Below, in pieces: positions 1 through 5,575 of a stretch of DNA of 6,248 nucleotides. This DNA is from Hyphomicrobiales bacterium (GTDB lineage Bacteria; Pseudomonadota; Alphaproteobacteria; Rhizobiales; Beijerinckiaceae). Position numbers and translations under genes: made by a program. How positions within the stretch are numbered: position 1 is the first letter of the stretch; each line of letters opens with the position of its first letter. Location: positions 1 through 6,248 of the forward strand of contig JAGWKJ010000150.1 of the NCBI GenBank assembly GCA_028865375.1, in the 5' to 3' direction. The notes beneath the pieces are model-generated. The model searched no databases. It saw only the letters and a list, made by a program, of their open reading frames with translations, and was not told the DNA's origin.

Positions 1-28
1 GGGCTTTGGCGAAGGCGGTCGGGTCCAT
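1..28 (-). CDS. 5' end of an unidentified gene running off the left edge
   Basis: A minus-strand ATG (positions 28-26) opens a frame reading MDPTAFAKA before the window ends. A GGAG ribosome-binding sequence (complement of 35-38) lies 6 nt upstream, which is good spacing and the main reason for calling a start. It points the same way as the DUF1345 gene, 89 nt behind it. Nine residues are too few to recognise a family or confirm that the frame stays open, so this rests on the start context alone. Confidence 0.4.
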
Positions 29-81
29 GGGTCGCTCCGGTGCGCCGCGACATCATCGCGACGGCGCGGGGAAATGCAAAC

Positions 82-117
82 GGGGGCGATAAGCGGCGAG
101 CCGAAAGTCCCGCCCCC
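82..117 (-). terminator. Candidate intrinsic terminator after the DUF1345 gene
   Basis: GGGGGCG at 82-88 pairs perfectly with CGCCCCC at 111-117, giving a 7-bp GC-only stem that begins directly after the DUF1345 stop codon. The 22-nt loop contains a smaller CGG/CCG hairpin (94-96 with 101-103). On the minus strand the stem is followed by GTTTGCATTT, which is only moderately U-rich. The position fits a terminator, but the loop is large and the U-tract interrupted. Confidence 0.4.
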
Positions 118-807
118 TCAGAACAGCCCCGCCGCCACGTTCACCGTCAGCGCCAGCGTGCCGACGTTGAAGAAGAAAGCGACGACGCCATGGACCAGCG
201 CCAGCCGGCGCATCGGCGTCGAGGCGATCTCGACGTCGGCGGTCTGCGAGGCGACGCCGATGATGAAGGAGAAATACAGGAAGTCCCAATACAGCGGCTC
301 GGGCGTGCCGGGAAACGTGAGGCCGCCGCGGCGGTCGGGGTCGGCTTCGGGCGTCGCCGCCCATTCGATCATGTATTCGTGCGCGTAATGCAGGGCGAAC
401 ATCAAGTGCAGCAGCGTCCAGCTCAGCAGCACGGAGGCCAGCGCCAGCGCCGTGTGCAGGCCGCGCGAGGCGCCCTGCATCGACTTGGTGAGGTTGAGCT
501 CGTAGGCGATCGCCACGAAGCTCACGCAGGCCGCCAAAGCCACCGCGGAGAAGATCACCCAGGCGCTGTCGTCTTCCTCCCTGGCGCGGCGCGCCATGTC
601 GTCGCGGGTGGCGCGCGTCACGACGATTCCCACCAACGTCACGTAAAGCGCCGTGCCGAAATCCCAGGCGATCAGGCCGCGCGTGGCGCCGCGCCAGGCG
701 GCCGGCGTCGCAAAATAGGCGATCGCCGCCAGCGCCATGCACAGCAGCAGGCGCGGATGGGCGCGCAGGAGCCCGGCGGATTTCGCGGGCGCGGCGGCGT
801 CGGTCAT
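118..807 (-). CDS. DUF1345 family integral membrane protein
   Basis: This 229-residue protein is almost entirely membrane-embedded. Hydrophobic segments lie near residues 18-36, 46-64, 82-103, 117-142, 174-190 and 201-226. The C-terminal half carries the signature of the DUF1345 (COG4291) family: HLMFALHYAHEY at 134-145, GGLTFPG at 161-167, then DFLYFSFIIG and SQTADVEI at 175-194, and an FFFN...ALTVN ending. The biochemical role of the family is not established, and I do not assign one. The ATG at 807 is preferred over an in-frame ATG at 858 because GAGGGGG (complement of 813-819) sits 5 nt upstream and because the upstream start would overlap the glycosyltransferase stop. It lies 47 nt after that gene on the same strand and is probably co-transcribed with it, although no functional link is evident. 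Confidence 0.88.
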   Translation of the reverse strand: MTDAAAPAKSAGLLRAHPRLLLCMALAAIAYFATPAAWRGATRGLIAWDFGTALYVTLVGIVVTRATRDDMARRAREEDDSAWVIFSAVALAACVSFVAIAYELNLTKSMQGASRGLHTALALASVLLSWTLLHLMFALHYAHEYMIEWAATPEADPDRRGGLTFPGTPEPLYWDFLYFSFIIGVASQTADVEIASTPMRRLALVHGVVAFFFNVGTLALTVNVAAGLF

Positions 808-854
808 TGAATCCCCCTCGGTCGCGCCTTGCGTGCCGCGCCGCGCGGCGGCCG

Positions 855-2093
855 TCAATCGCGGCCGTCCAGCATGTCGTCGTAGAGGCGGAGGAGGGCG
901 GCGGCGTGTGCTGCGAAATCCTGCGGCCGCGCCCAGTAATCGTCATGGGCCGCCGCGCCCATCGCCTTGGCGCGGCCGGGAACCGCGAGCGCCGCGAGCG
1001 CGAGCGCGTTGGCGTCGGGCGTCGGGGCGACGACGAAGCCGGTCACGCCCTCGGTCAGCCGCTCGGCCGCGCCCGACAGCGTGGAGCCGATCGCCGGCAC
1101 GCCGGCCGCCATCGCCTCGTAGATCGTCAGGGGTCCGGTCTCTGGCCAGCGCGAAGGCGCGATCAGCGCGCGGGCGCGCGTGCGCAGGATGCGGTCGATC
1201 TCGGCCGGCGTCGCCCAGGGCGCGATTTCGGCGCCGGGGTGGGCGGCGCGGATGTCGGCCTCCGCAGGCCCGTCGCCGACGAACAGCGCCGGCCAGCCCG
1301 CGCGCGCGGCCGCCCGGGCGGCGACCGCCGCGCCTTTCTCGCGCGTGAAGCGGCCGACATAGACGACCGGTCCGTCGCCGGGCAGCGCGGCGCGTTCGCC
1401 CCTGGCGATGCGCACCGGATTGGCGACGATCCGCTGACGCGCGCCCGGCGGCAGATGGGGCGCGATCGTGCGCCGCCCGAGGTCGGAGACGTGGATCGCG
1501 CGGAAATCGGCGCCCGCCAGCGCGCGGCGCAGGATCGCGGTTCGCGCCACGCGCACCGCCTTGTGGGCGGGCGAACGCGGATCGCAGCGCGCCGCGAGGC
1601 AGGCGACGGACAGCGGCCTCAGGGCGCAAGGCTCGTCGAGGTCGAAGCGGTGGAAGACGCCGGTCGGGCAGGCGAGGAAATGATCGTGCAGCGTGATCGC
1701 CCACGGCCGGCCGCAGCGGTGCAGGACGGGGAATGCGGCGGGCGAGAACGCCTTCGACCATTGATGGAGATGCACCACGAGGTCGGGGCCGTCGCGCGCG
1801 GCGAGTTCGCGCGAGAGCCGCGCCGCCGCCGCGCGGTTCCACAGGCCGCGCGCGAGCGCCTTGGCGCCCGACGCCGCCCAGACGCCTTCGAGGCCGAAGC
1901 CGACGCGTTCGATCGACGGATGGTCGAGCAGCGGATCGGCCTCGTCCCCGACCGCGAACAGGTAATGGACGCGCAAGCCCGCCTCGGCGAGCGCGCGCGC
2001 CGATTCCACGGCGACCTTCGGCGCGCCGCCGTCTGGCAGGCCGTAATCGGCGAGGATGGCGACGCGTGGGGGCAATTGCGGAATCGACTTCAT
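855..2093 (-). CDS. GT4-family (GT-B fold) glycosyltransferase
   Basis: This 412-residue protein has the length and layout of a retaining GT4 glycosyltransferase, which transfers a sugar from a nucleotide-sugar donor to an unidentified acceptor, often in surface polysaccharide or glycolipid synthesis. The N-terminal acceptor half opens with VAILADYGLPDGGAPKVA (11-28), including the glycine-rich loop. The donor half shows ANPV (224-227), YVGRFTREKG (245-254), VGDGP (272-276) and the E-x7-E motif (E318 and E326) within PETGPLTIYEAMAAGVPAIG. There is no signal peptide or membrane span, so it is cytosolic or peripheral. An unusual feature is four cysteines, C142, C156, C165 and C170, clustered after HDHFLA. 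The ATG at 2093 has GAAAGG directly against it, a poor ribosome-site spacing, but no other in-frame start exists before the upstream TAA at 2144-2142. The DUF1345 gene follows. Family assignment is firm; donor and acceptor are unknown. Confidence 0.9.
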   Translation of the reverse strand: MKSIPQLPPRVAILADYGLPDGGAPKVAVESARALAEAGLRVHYLFAVGDEADPLLDHPSIERVGFGLEGVWAASGAKALARGLWNRAAAARLSRELAARDGPDLVVHLHQWSKAFSPAAFPVLHRCGRPWAITLHDHFLACPTGVFHRFDLDEPCALRPLSVACLAARCDPRSPAHKAVRVARTAILRRALAGADFRAIHVSDLGRRTIAPHLPPGARQRIVANPVRIARGERAALPGDGPVVYVGRFTREKGAAVAARAAARAGWPALFVGDGPAEADIRAAHPGAEIAPWATPAEIDRILRTRARALIAPSRWPETGPLTIYEAMAAGVPAIGSTLSGAAERLTEGVTGFVVAPTPDANALALAALAVPGRAKAMGAAAHDDYWARPQDFAAHAAALLRLYDDMLDGRD

Positions 2094-2147
2094 CCTTTCG
2101 GCACATGGGTCTGCACCACGGTCATCCTCGCATCGAAGGCCTTACGG

Positions 2148-2166
2148 GACCTGAAAGCGTCAGGTC
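2148..2166. promoter_or_regulatory. Perfect 7+7 inverted repeat in the divergent intergenic region
   Basis: GACCTGA (2148-2154) and TCAGGTC (2160-2166) are exact reverse complements separated by five bases, making a 19-bp dyad. It lies 55 nt upstream of the glycosyltransferase start and 57 nt upstream of the toxin-antitoxin -10 box. The spacing is that of a dimeric repressor operator, and it could equally fold as a leader hairpin in the glycosyltransferase transcript. I cannot decide between these, and no cognate regulator is visible. Confidence 0.4.
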
Positions 2167-2188
2167 GGCGGCGGCCGGGCCGCCCGAC
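2164..2188. other. GC-rich hairpin between divergent genes
   Basis: GGCGGC (2167-2172) pairs with GCCGCC (2179-2184) across a 6-nt loop. Beyond a single bulged C at 2185, GTC (2164-2166) pairs with GAC (2186-2188), giving nine base pairs. It shares 2164-2166 with the preceding dyad, so the two structures would compete. No U-tract follows on either strand, which argues against a terminator, and in so GC-rich a background it may be incidental. Confidence 0.25.
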
Positions 2189-2197
2189 GCGGCGCGT

Positions 2198-2229
2198 TTG
2201 GCTTTCCTTAGAATGTTGTTCCGTATAAT
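2198..2229 (+). promoter_or_regulatory. Promoter of the Xre/RES toxin-antitoxin operon
   Basis: A perfect TATAAT box lies at 2224-2229 in a locally AT-rich island of otherwise very GC-rich DNA. The best -35 is weak: TTGGCT at 2198-2203 leaves a 20-nt spacer, which is longer than ideal. Transcription would start near 2236, giving a leader of about 16 nt containing GGAAAGGA (2238-2245) ahead of the antitoxin ATG. CTTTCC (2202-2207) and GGAAAG (2238-2243) form an inverted repeat bracketing the -10 box. These could be operator arms for the antitoxin, but 6-bp arms are weak evidence. Confidence 0.6.
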
Positions 2230-2251
2230 CTGTCTCTGGAAAGGAAGGGTC

Positions 2252-2659
2252 ATGACGAAGACGCAGCGCCGGATCGAGTCGCCAGCGGCCATTTCCGCGT
2301 CGGTGCGGCCGGATGACGGCGTGACCGTCACGAAGGCCGTCATCCGCGCCGCGGACCGGTTGGGCGTCAACGCGCGCGCGCTCGCCGCGGTCATCGGCGT
2401 CAGCGAGGCGACCGTTTCGCGCATGAAACGCGGCGATTTCACGCTCGAGTCCCGTTCGAAGCCGTTCGAACTCGGCGTGCTGTTCGTGCGCCTTTATCGC
2501 TCGCTGGACGCGATCGTCGGCGGCGACGACCGCGTTTCGGCGGCGTGGCTCGCGAACCCGAACGCGGCGCTGCGCGCGCGTCCGGTCGACATGGTCGTCA
2601 CGGTGCACGGACTTGCGGATGTCATCGCCTACTTGGACGCGCGTCGCGCTGTCGTCTGA
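2252..2659 (+). CDS. Xre/MbcA/ParS-type antitoxin (partner of RES toxin)
   Basis: This 135-residue protein is the antitoxin of a type II toxin-antitoxin pair. A helix-turn-helix region (about 25-61: TVTKAVIRAADRLGV, then ALAAVIGVSEATVSRMKRG) is followed by a C-terminal MbcA/ParS/Xre toxin-binding domain (about 76-133). That domain shows the family pattern of AAWL at 97-100, NPNAAL at 102-107, a proline at 111 and GLADVIAYLDARRA near the end. In this family the C-terminal domain blocks the RES toxin active site and the N-terminal domain binds the operon's own promoter; both roles here are inferred from homology. The ATG at 2252 is chosen because GGAAAGGA lies 6 nt upstream and it sits just after a TATAAT box. 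The frame is open further upstream, but that part crosses the promoter and overlaps the opposite glycosyltransferase gene. The toxin gene starts 41 nt before this stop, so translation is probably coupled. Confidence 0.9.
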   Translation: MTKTQRRIESPAAISASVRPDDGVTVTKAVIRAADRLGVNARALAAVIGVSEATVSRMKRGDFTLESRSKPFELGVLFVRLYRSLDAIVGGDDRVSAAWLANPNAALRARPVDMVVTVHGLADVIAYLDARRAVV

Positions 2660-3371
2660 ATTCCGTCGTTTCGATCGGCGGGCTTGGCGCCTCGTCGAGG
2701 CGCAGCATCGCGTCTCCACGCTCAAGCTCGTCGACGACCTCGCGGAGCAGGCGCGGCTCGAAGAGTTGATCGAGGCGACGAAGCCGTCGCTTCCGCCCGA
2801 GTGCGAAGGCCTCGACCTGCTGCTCGCCACGCCGTTCCGTTATGGCGCCGTCTACCCGAATGGATCGCGATTTCGCCGCGCCGGCCGGACCGCGGGCGTG
2901 TTTTACGCCTCCGAGCACGTCGAAGCGGCGATCGCAGAAATGGCGTACTATCGCTGGTTGTTCTTCGCCGATTCGCCGGAGACGCCATTGCCGGACCGGG
3001 CGTCCGACTATTCGGCCTTCGCCGTCCAAATCGACACGGCCAAATGCTTGGACCTGACGGCGCCGCCGTTGTCGGCCGACGAAGCCGTCTGGACCGATCC
3101 TGCGAATTATGCCGGTTGCCAGGCGTTCGCGGACGCCGCCCGATCCGTCGGCGCGCTGGCGATCCGTTACGTCTCCGTCCGCGACCCCGCGCGGCGCCGA
3201 AACGTCGCGGTGCTCGGTTGCGCGGCCTTCGCCGGCCGCGAGCCGGTCGATCGGCAGACATGGCGTCTCAATTTCGGCGAGCGCCGCGTCCAGGCGTTGT
3301 GCGAATTTCCGCGAAGGGAAATCGAGTTCACGAGCGACGCGTTCGCGTCCGATCGGCGCATCGGCGCCTAA
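2619..3371 (+). CDS. RES-domain toxin (NAD+-degrading family)
   Basis: This 250-residue protein matches the RES family, whose characterised members (for example MbcT) consume NAD+ and halt growth when the antitoxin is lost. The N-terminal part (WRLVEAQHRVST, 23-34, then a charged helical stretch) precedes the RES core. The core shows PFRYG (72-76), GSRFRRAGRTAGVFYAS (82-98), the Glu-bearing AIAEMAYYR (104-112) and the Ser-bearing IRYVSVRDP (182-190). These supply the Arg, Tyr, Glu and Ser residues conserved in the family, so the toxin looks intact. The ATG at 2619 lies inside the antitoxin gene; a TTG at 2613 is the only other nearby in-frame start, and none follows before the conserved WRLVEAQHR block, so overlap with the antitoxin is required. 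No clear ribosome-binding site is seen, consistent with translational coupling. It converges with the TRIC gene, leaving 32 nt between the stops and no obvious terminator. Confidence 0.9.
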   Translation: MSSPTWTRVALSSEFRRFDRRAWRLVEAQHRVSTLKLVDDLAEQARLEELIEATKPSLPPECEGLDLLLATPFRYGAVYPNGSRFRRAGRTAGVFYASEHVEAAIAEMAYYRWLFFADSPETPLPDRASDYSAFAVQIDTAKCLDLTAPPLSADEAVWTDPANYAGCQAFADAARSVGALAIRYVSVRDPARRRNVAVLGCAAFAGREPVDRQTWRLNFGERRVQALCEFPRREIEFTSDAFASDRRIGA

Positions 3372-3403
3372 TTCGATCAGCTGCCGACGGACCGCGCCTG
3401 CGC

Positions 3404-4060
3404 TCACGCCGCCTCGCCGCCGCCCTCGAAGCGCGGCAGCGACAGCGACCAATGCAGGCCCGCCGCGCGGACGAGGAAGGCGACCGCGAAGCCGGCGACG
3501 CCCGCCGGCGTCTCGCCCGCGCCCCGCAGCGCGGCGTAGGCGAGCGCGCCGGCGAGCGCGGCGGTGACGTAGACCTCGCGCGACATCACGGCGGGCGTCT
3601 CGCCGCCCAGCACGTCGCGGATCACGCCGCCGAAGGTCGCGCCCACCACGCCCATCGCCACCGCGATCGAAGGACCGGCGCCCAGCGCGAAGGCCTTGCC
3701 CGCGCTTGCGGTGGCGGCGAAGGCGAGGCCCACCGCGTCGAACCAAAGCAGCGCGCGCCGGCCGCCCCCGGTCCATCGGCCGGTCCACGGGGCGGCGACG
3801 AAGGCGATCGCCGCCACGCCGACGCAGACGCCCAGCGTCGCGGGCGCCGCCACCCAGGCGACCGGCGCGCCGAGCAGGAGATCGCGCAGCGTGCCGCCGC
3901 CGACGCCGGTGACGCAGGCCATCAACGCGAAGCCGAACAGGTCCATCCGCTTGCGCGCGGCCTCGAGCGCGCCGCTGGCCGCGAAGACCGCCACGCCGAA
4001 CAGGTCGAGCGCGCCGGTGAGCGCGGCGACCGTTTCGGGCGCCGGCGCCGCGGCGATCAT
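3404..4060 (-). CDS. TRIC-type (UPF0126) trimeric cation channel protein
   Basis: This 218-residue membrane protein has the internal duplication typical of bacterial TRIC channels, which form trimers conducting monovalent cations. The first repeat carries VFAASGALEAARKRMDLFG (25-43) and GVGGGTLRDLL (52-62). The second carries the degenerate counterparts DAVGLAFAATASAGKAFALG (108-127) and GATFGGVIRDVL with GGETP (140-156). The paired GG-x-x-RD motifs are the family hallmark, and length and hydrophobicity fit seven membrane helices. The frame extends 127 codons upstream, but that segment is charged and overlaps the ArsR gene antisense, so the ATG at 4060 is the natural start. It lacks a clear ribosome-binding site. 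The gene is divergent from the ArsR operon, with 135 nt between the starts, and probably has its own minus-strand promoter, which I could not identify. Its physiological role in bacteria is poorly defined. Confidence 0.92.
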   Translation of the reverse strand: MIAAAPAPETVAALTGALDLFGVAVFAASGALEAARKRMDLFGFALMACVTGVGGGTLRDLLLGAPVAWVAAPATLGVCVGVAAIAFVAAPWTGRWTGGGRRALLWFDAVGLAFAATASAGKAFALGAGPSIAVAMGVVGATFGGVIRDVLGGETPAVMSREVYVTAALAGALAYAALRGAGETPAGVAGFAVAFLVRAAGLHWSLSLPRFEGGGEAA

Positions 4061-4159
4061 GGCGCGAGGCCGGCGGACGCCAGTCGGCGAGACGAGAATC
4101 GAGGCGTGCGCATCGGCGCCATGCTGGAACGCGGCGGCGATCCGGCGCAAGACGCACGC

Positions 4160-4189
4160 TTGACATGCAGGTAAATGCCTGCCTATATG
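4160..4189 (+). promoter_or_regulatory. Strong sigma-70-type promoter of the ArsR-SRPBCC operon
   Basis: A perfect -35 TTGACA (4160-4165) and a -10 TATATG (4184-4189, four of six consensus bases) are separated by 18 nt. Transcription should begin about 4195-4197, which coincides with the ATG at 4196. The message would therefore have almost no leader. The spacer holds a palindrome described separately. Confidence 0.7.
4167..4182. promoter_or_regulatory. Putative ArsR operator inside the promoter spacer
   Basis: GCAGG (4167-4171) and CCTGC (4178-4182) are perfect inverted arms, with an extra A/T pair at 4173 and 4176, so six of eight base pairs of the 16-bp dyad match. It fills the gap between the -35 and -10 boxes, where a bound dimer would block RNA polymerase. 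Autorepression by the adjacent ArsR protein is the obvious inference, since winged-helix ArsR dimers bind such dyads. Confidence 0.6.
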
Positions 4190-4195
4190 AGATCC

Positions 4196-4534
4196 ATGAC
4201 GCGACGGGAACCGAAAGATGCGGACCTGGTGTTCAAGGCGCTCGCCGACCCGACCCGCCGCGAGCTGCTCGACCGCCTGTTCGAGCGCAACGGCCGGACG
4301 CTCGGCGAGCTGTGCGAGGGCCTCGACATGGCGCGCCAATCGGCGACGCAGCATATCGGCGTCCTGGAGGCCGCCAACCTCGTGAGCGCGCGCAAGCGCG
4401 GACGCGAGAAGCTGCATTTCATCAACCCGGTGCCCCTGCACGAGATCTACGAGCGCTGGGTCCGGAAGTTCGAAGGGGCCAGGCTCGAAACCCTGGCCGA
4501 CATCAAGCGAGTCCTCGAAGGAGACGGACGATGA
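4196..4534 (+). CDS. ArsR-family winged-helix transcriptional repressor
   Basis: This 112-residue protein is a compact ArsR-type regulator. It opens with LVFKALADPTRRELLDRLFE (11-30), the typical first helices, followed by the helix-turn-helix TLGELCEGLDMARQSATQHI (35-54), LEAANLVSARKRGREK (57-72) with the wing, and a C-terminal dimerisation helix. It has a single cysteine (C40) where metal-sensing ArsR proteins have the ELCVCDL box, so classical metal sensing is unlikely. ArsR proteins fused or adjacent to SRPBCC genes form a recognised group with mostly unknown inducers. In-frame ATGs at 4175 and 4187 lie inside the operator and the -10 box, so the ATG at 4196 is chosen; it falls at the predicted transcription start. 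The stop overlaps the next gene's start as ATGA, indicating coupled translation. It probably represses its own operon. Confidence 0.9.
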   Translation: MTRREPKDADLVFKALADPTRRELLDRLFERNGRTLGELCEGLDMARQSATQHIGVLEAANLVSARKRGREKLHFINPVPLHEIYERWVRKFEGARLETLADIKRVLEGDGR

Positions 4535-5019
4535 ACGCTCACGCCTCGCAATCCAAGGCCAGTTTCGTCTACGTGACCTACATCCTGTCGACGCCGCAGA
4601 AGGTGTTCGACGCCATCGTCAAGCCGGAGATCGCGCGGCTCTATTGGGGCCACGAGAACGTCTCCGATTGGAAGCCCGGCTCGAAATGGGAACACGTGCG
4701 GGTCGGCGACAAGCGCACGGTCGAACTCGTCGGCAAAGTGCTCGAAATCTCGCCGCCGCACAGGCTCGTGATCTCATGGGCCAACGAGTCGCAGAAGGAC
4801 GATCCCGAGAAGACGAGCCGCGTGACCTTCGAGGTCGAGGGCCATCGCGACATGGTCAAGCTCACCGTGATCCACGACGAGCTTGAAGCCGGCGGCGGCA
4901 TGGAGAAGGGCATCCGCATGGGCTGGCCGATGGTGCTGGCGGGCCTCAAGTCGCTTCTGGAAACGGGAAACGGCGTCGTGATGTTCACGTTGCTCGAAAC
5001 GCCTGCCAAGGCGGGCTGA
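4531..5019 (+). CDS. SRPBCC / AHSA1-type ligand-binding domain protein (first of two)
   Basis: This 162-residue protein has the SRPBCC (START-like) fold of the AHSA1 group, a helix-grip barrel that binds hydrophobic ligands or acts as a chaperone-like module. Recognisable blocks are FVYVTYILSTPQKVFDAI (12-29), LYWGHENVSDWKPGSKWE (37-54), GKVLEISPPHRLVISW (68-83), SRVTFEVE then KLTVIHDE (96-117), and the closing GGM...GWPMVLAGLKSLLETG helix (122-146). It ends with a short extra tail after the usual ETG. The ATG at 4531 overlaps the ArsR stop by four bases and has AAGGAG at 4518-4523, 7 nt upstream. The context suggests that it handles whatever compound the ArsR protein responds to, but neither ligand nor activity can be read from the sequence. 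Confidence 0.9.
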   Translation: MNAHASQSKASFVYVTYILSTPQKVFDAIVKPEIARLYWGHENVSDWKPGSKWEHVRVGDKRTVELVGKVLEISPPHRLVISWANESQKDDPEKTSRVTFEVEGHRDMVKLTVIHDELEAGGGMEKGIRMGWPMVLAGLKSLLETGNGVVMFTLLETPAKAG

Positions 5020-5068
5020 CAAGCGCGAAGGAAGTTTCTCGATTTCAAGCGGTCAGGCGGAGGCGACA

Positions 5069-5524
5069 ATGGACATCGTGCACCGGGTGGGGATCAAGGC
5101 GAAGGTCGAGGGGGCTTATGCCGCGCTCTCCACCATCGAGGGCCTCGCGGGCTGGTGGACGACCGACACGTCCGGGCGGTCCGAGCCCGGCGGCCGGATC
5201 CGGTTCCGGTTCCACGACGGCGAAGGCGGCGAGCTCGGCGGCGCCGACATGGAAGTGCGCGAACTCGCCCGCAACGAGAAAGTGTTCTGGCAGGTGGCCG
5301 AGGGACCGGCGGAATGGGTCGGCACCGAGATCGAGTTCGCGCTGTCGCAAGCCGGCGAATACGCCATCGTGCTGTTCGAGCACCGCGGCTGGCGCGAATG
5401 GTCGGAATTCACGTCCCATTGCAGCACCAAATGGGCGACCTTCCTGCTCAGCTTGCGCGACTTCGTCGAGACCGGAAAGGGTCGCCCGAACCCGGACGAC
5501 CTCCTGATCGGCGACTGGCATTGA
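5069..5524 (+). CDS. SRPBCC / AHSA1-type ligand-binding domain protein (second of two)
   Basis: This 151-residue protein is a second SRPBCC-fold protein, only distantly similar to its neighbour. It shows MDIVHRVGIKA at the start, STIEGLAGWWTTDT (21-34), GGRIRFRF (41-48), KVFWQVAEGPAEWVGTEIEF (71-90), YAIVLFEHRGW (98-108) and HCSTKWATFLLSLRDFVETG (117-136), ending in DWH. These blocks, especially the GWW, EWVGT and HCSTKWATFL motifs, are characteristic of one AHSA1/polyketide-cyclase-like subfamily. The ATG at 5069 has GGAGG at 5059-5063, 5 nt upstream. It follows the first SRPBCC gene by 49 nt with no terminator visible, so it is likely the third gene of the ArsR operon. Its ligand is unknown. 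The conserved histidine and cysteine (H117, C118) and the paired tryptophans could line the pocket, which is inference. Confidence 0.9.
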   Translation: MDIVHRVGIKAKVEGAYAALSTIEGLAGWWTTDTSGRSEPGGRIRFRFHDGEGGELGGADMEVRELARNEKVFWQVAEGPAEWVGTEIEFALSQAGEYAIVLFEHRGWREWSEFTSHCSTKWATFLLSLRDFVETGKGRPNPDDLLIGDWH

Positions 5525-5530
5525 GGCCGG

Positions 5531-5553
5531 GCGGCGCGCCGATCCGCCGCTTT
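5531..5553 (+). terminator. Weak terminator-like hairpin after the ArsR-SRPBCC operon
   Basis: GCGGCG (5531-5536) pairs with CGCCGC (5545-5550) across an 8-nt loop, 7 nt after the second SRPBCC stop, and TTT follows at 5551-5553. Only three T residues are present before GCCG resumes, so this is at best a weak intrinsic terminator and may be a chance GC repeat. Confidence 0.3.
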
Positions 5554-5575
5554 GCCGCGGGTCGGCGTTTCCTCT

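Noticed and set aside
839..850. Perfect CGCCGCGCGGCG palindrome by the glycosyltransferase/DUF1345 junction
   Set aside because: It has no loop and no U-tract, so it is not a terminator, and purely G/C palindromes of this size are expected by chance in this composition.
807..2228. 473-codon plus-strand open frame opposite the glycosyltransferase
   Set aside because: It is antisense to a gene with intact GT4 motifs, and its product is Arg/Ala/Asp-rich with no fold signature.
3372..3403. Possible bidirectional terminator between the convergent toxin and TRIC genes
   Set aside because: I found no stable stem followed by a T-tract on either strand in these 32 bases.
2622..4166. 514-codon open frame on the minus strand across the toxin gene and the TRIC gene
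   Set aside because: It is antisense to the RES toxin and in a different frame from the TRIC gene, its product is arginine-rich with low complexity, and the real proteins in the other frames have clear family motifs. High-GC DNA routinely leaves such shadow frames open.
2684..4174. 496-codon plus-strand open frame opposite the TRIC gene
   Set aside because: The translation is an Arg/Ala/Gly-rich shadow with no recognisable motif, and it crosses the toxin stop and the convergent junction.
4175..4195. Longer ArsR starts at ATG 4175 or 4187
   Set aside because: Both codons lie upstream of the predicted transcription start, within the operator and the -10 box, and the extra residues match nothing in the family.
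4061..4441. 127-codon N-terminal extension of the TRIC protein
   Set aside because: It lacks membrane helices, runs antisense across the ArsR gene and its promoter, and the family normally begins close to the ATG at 4060.
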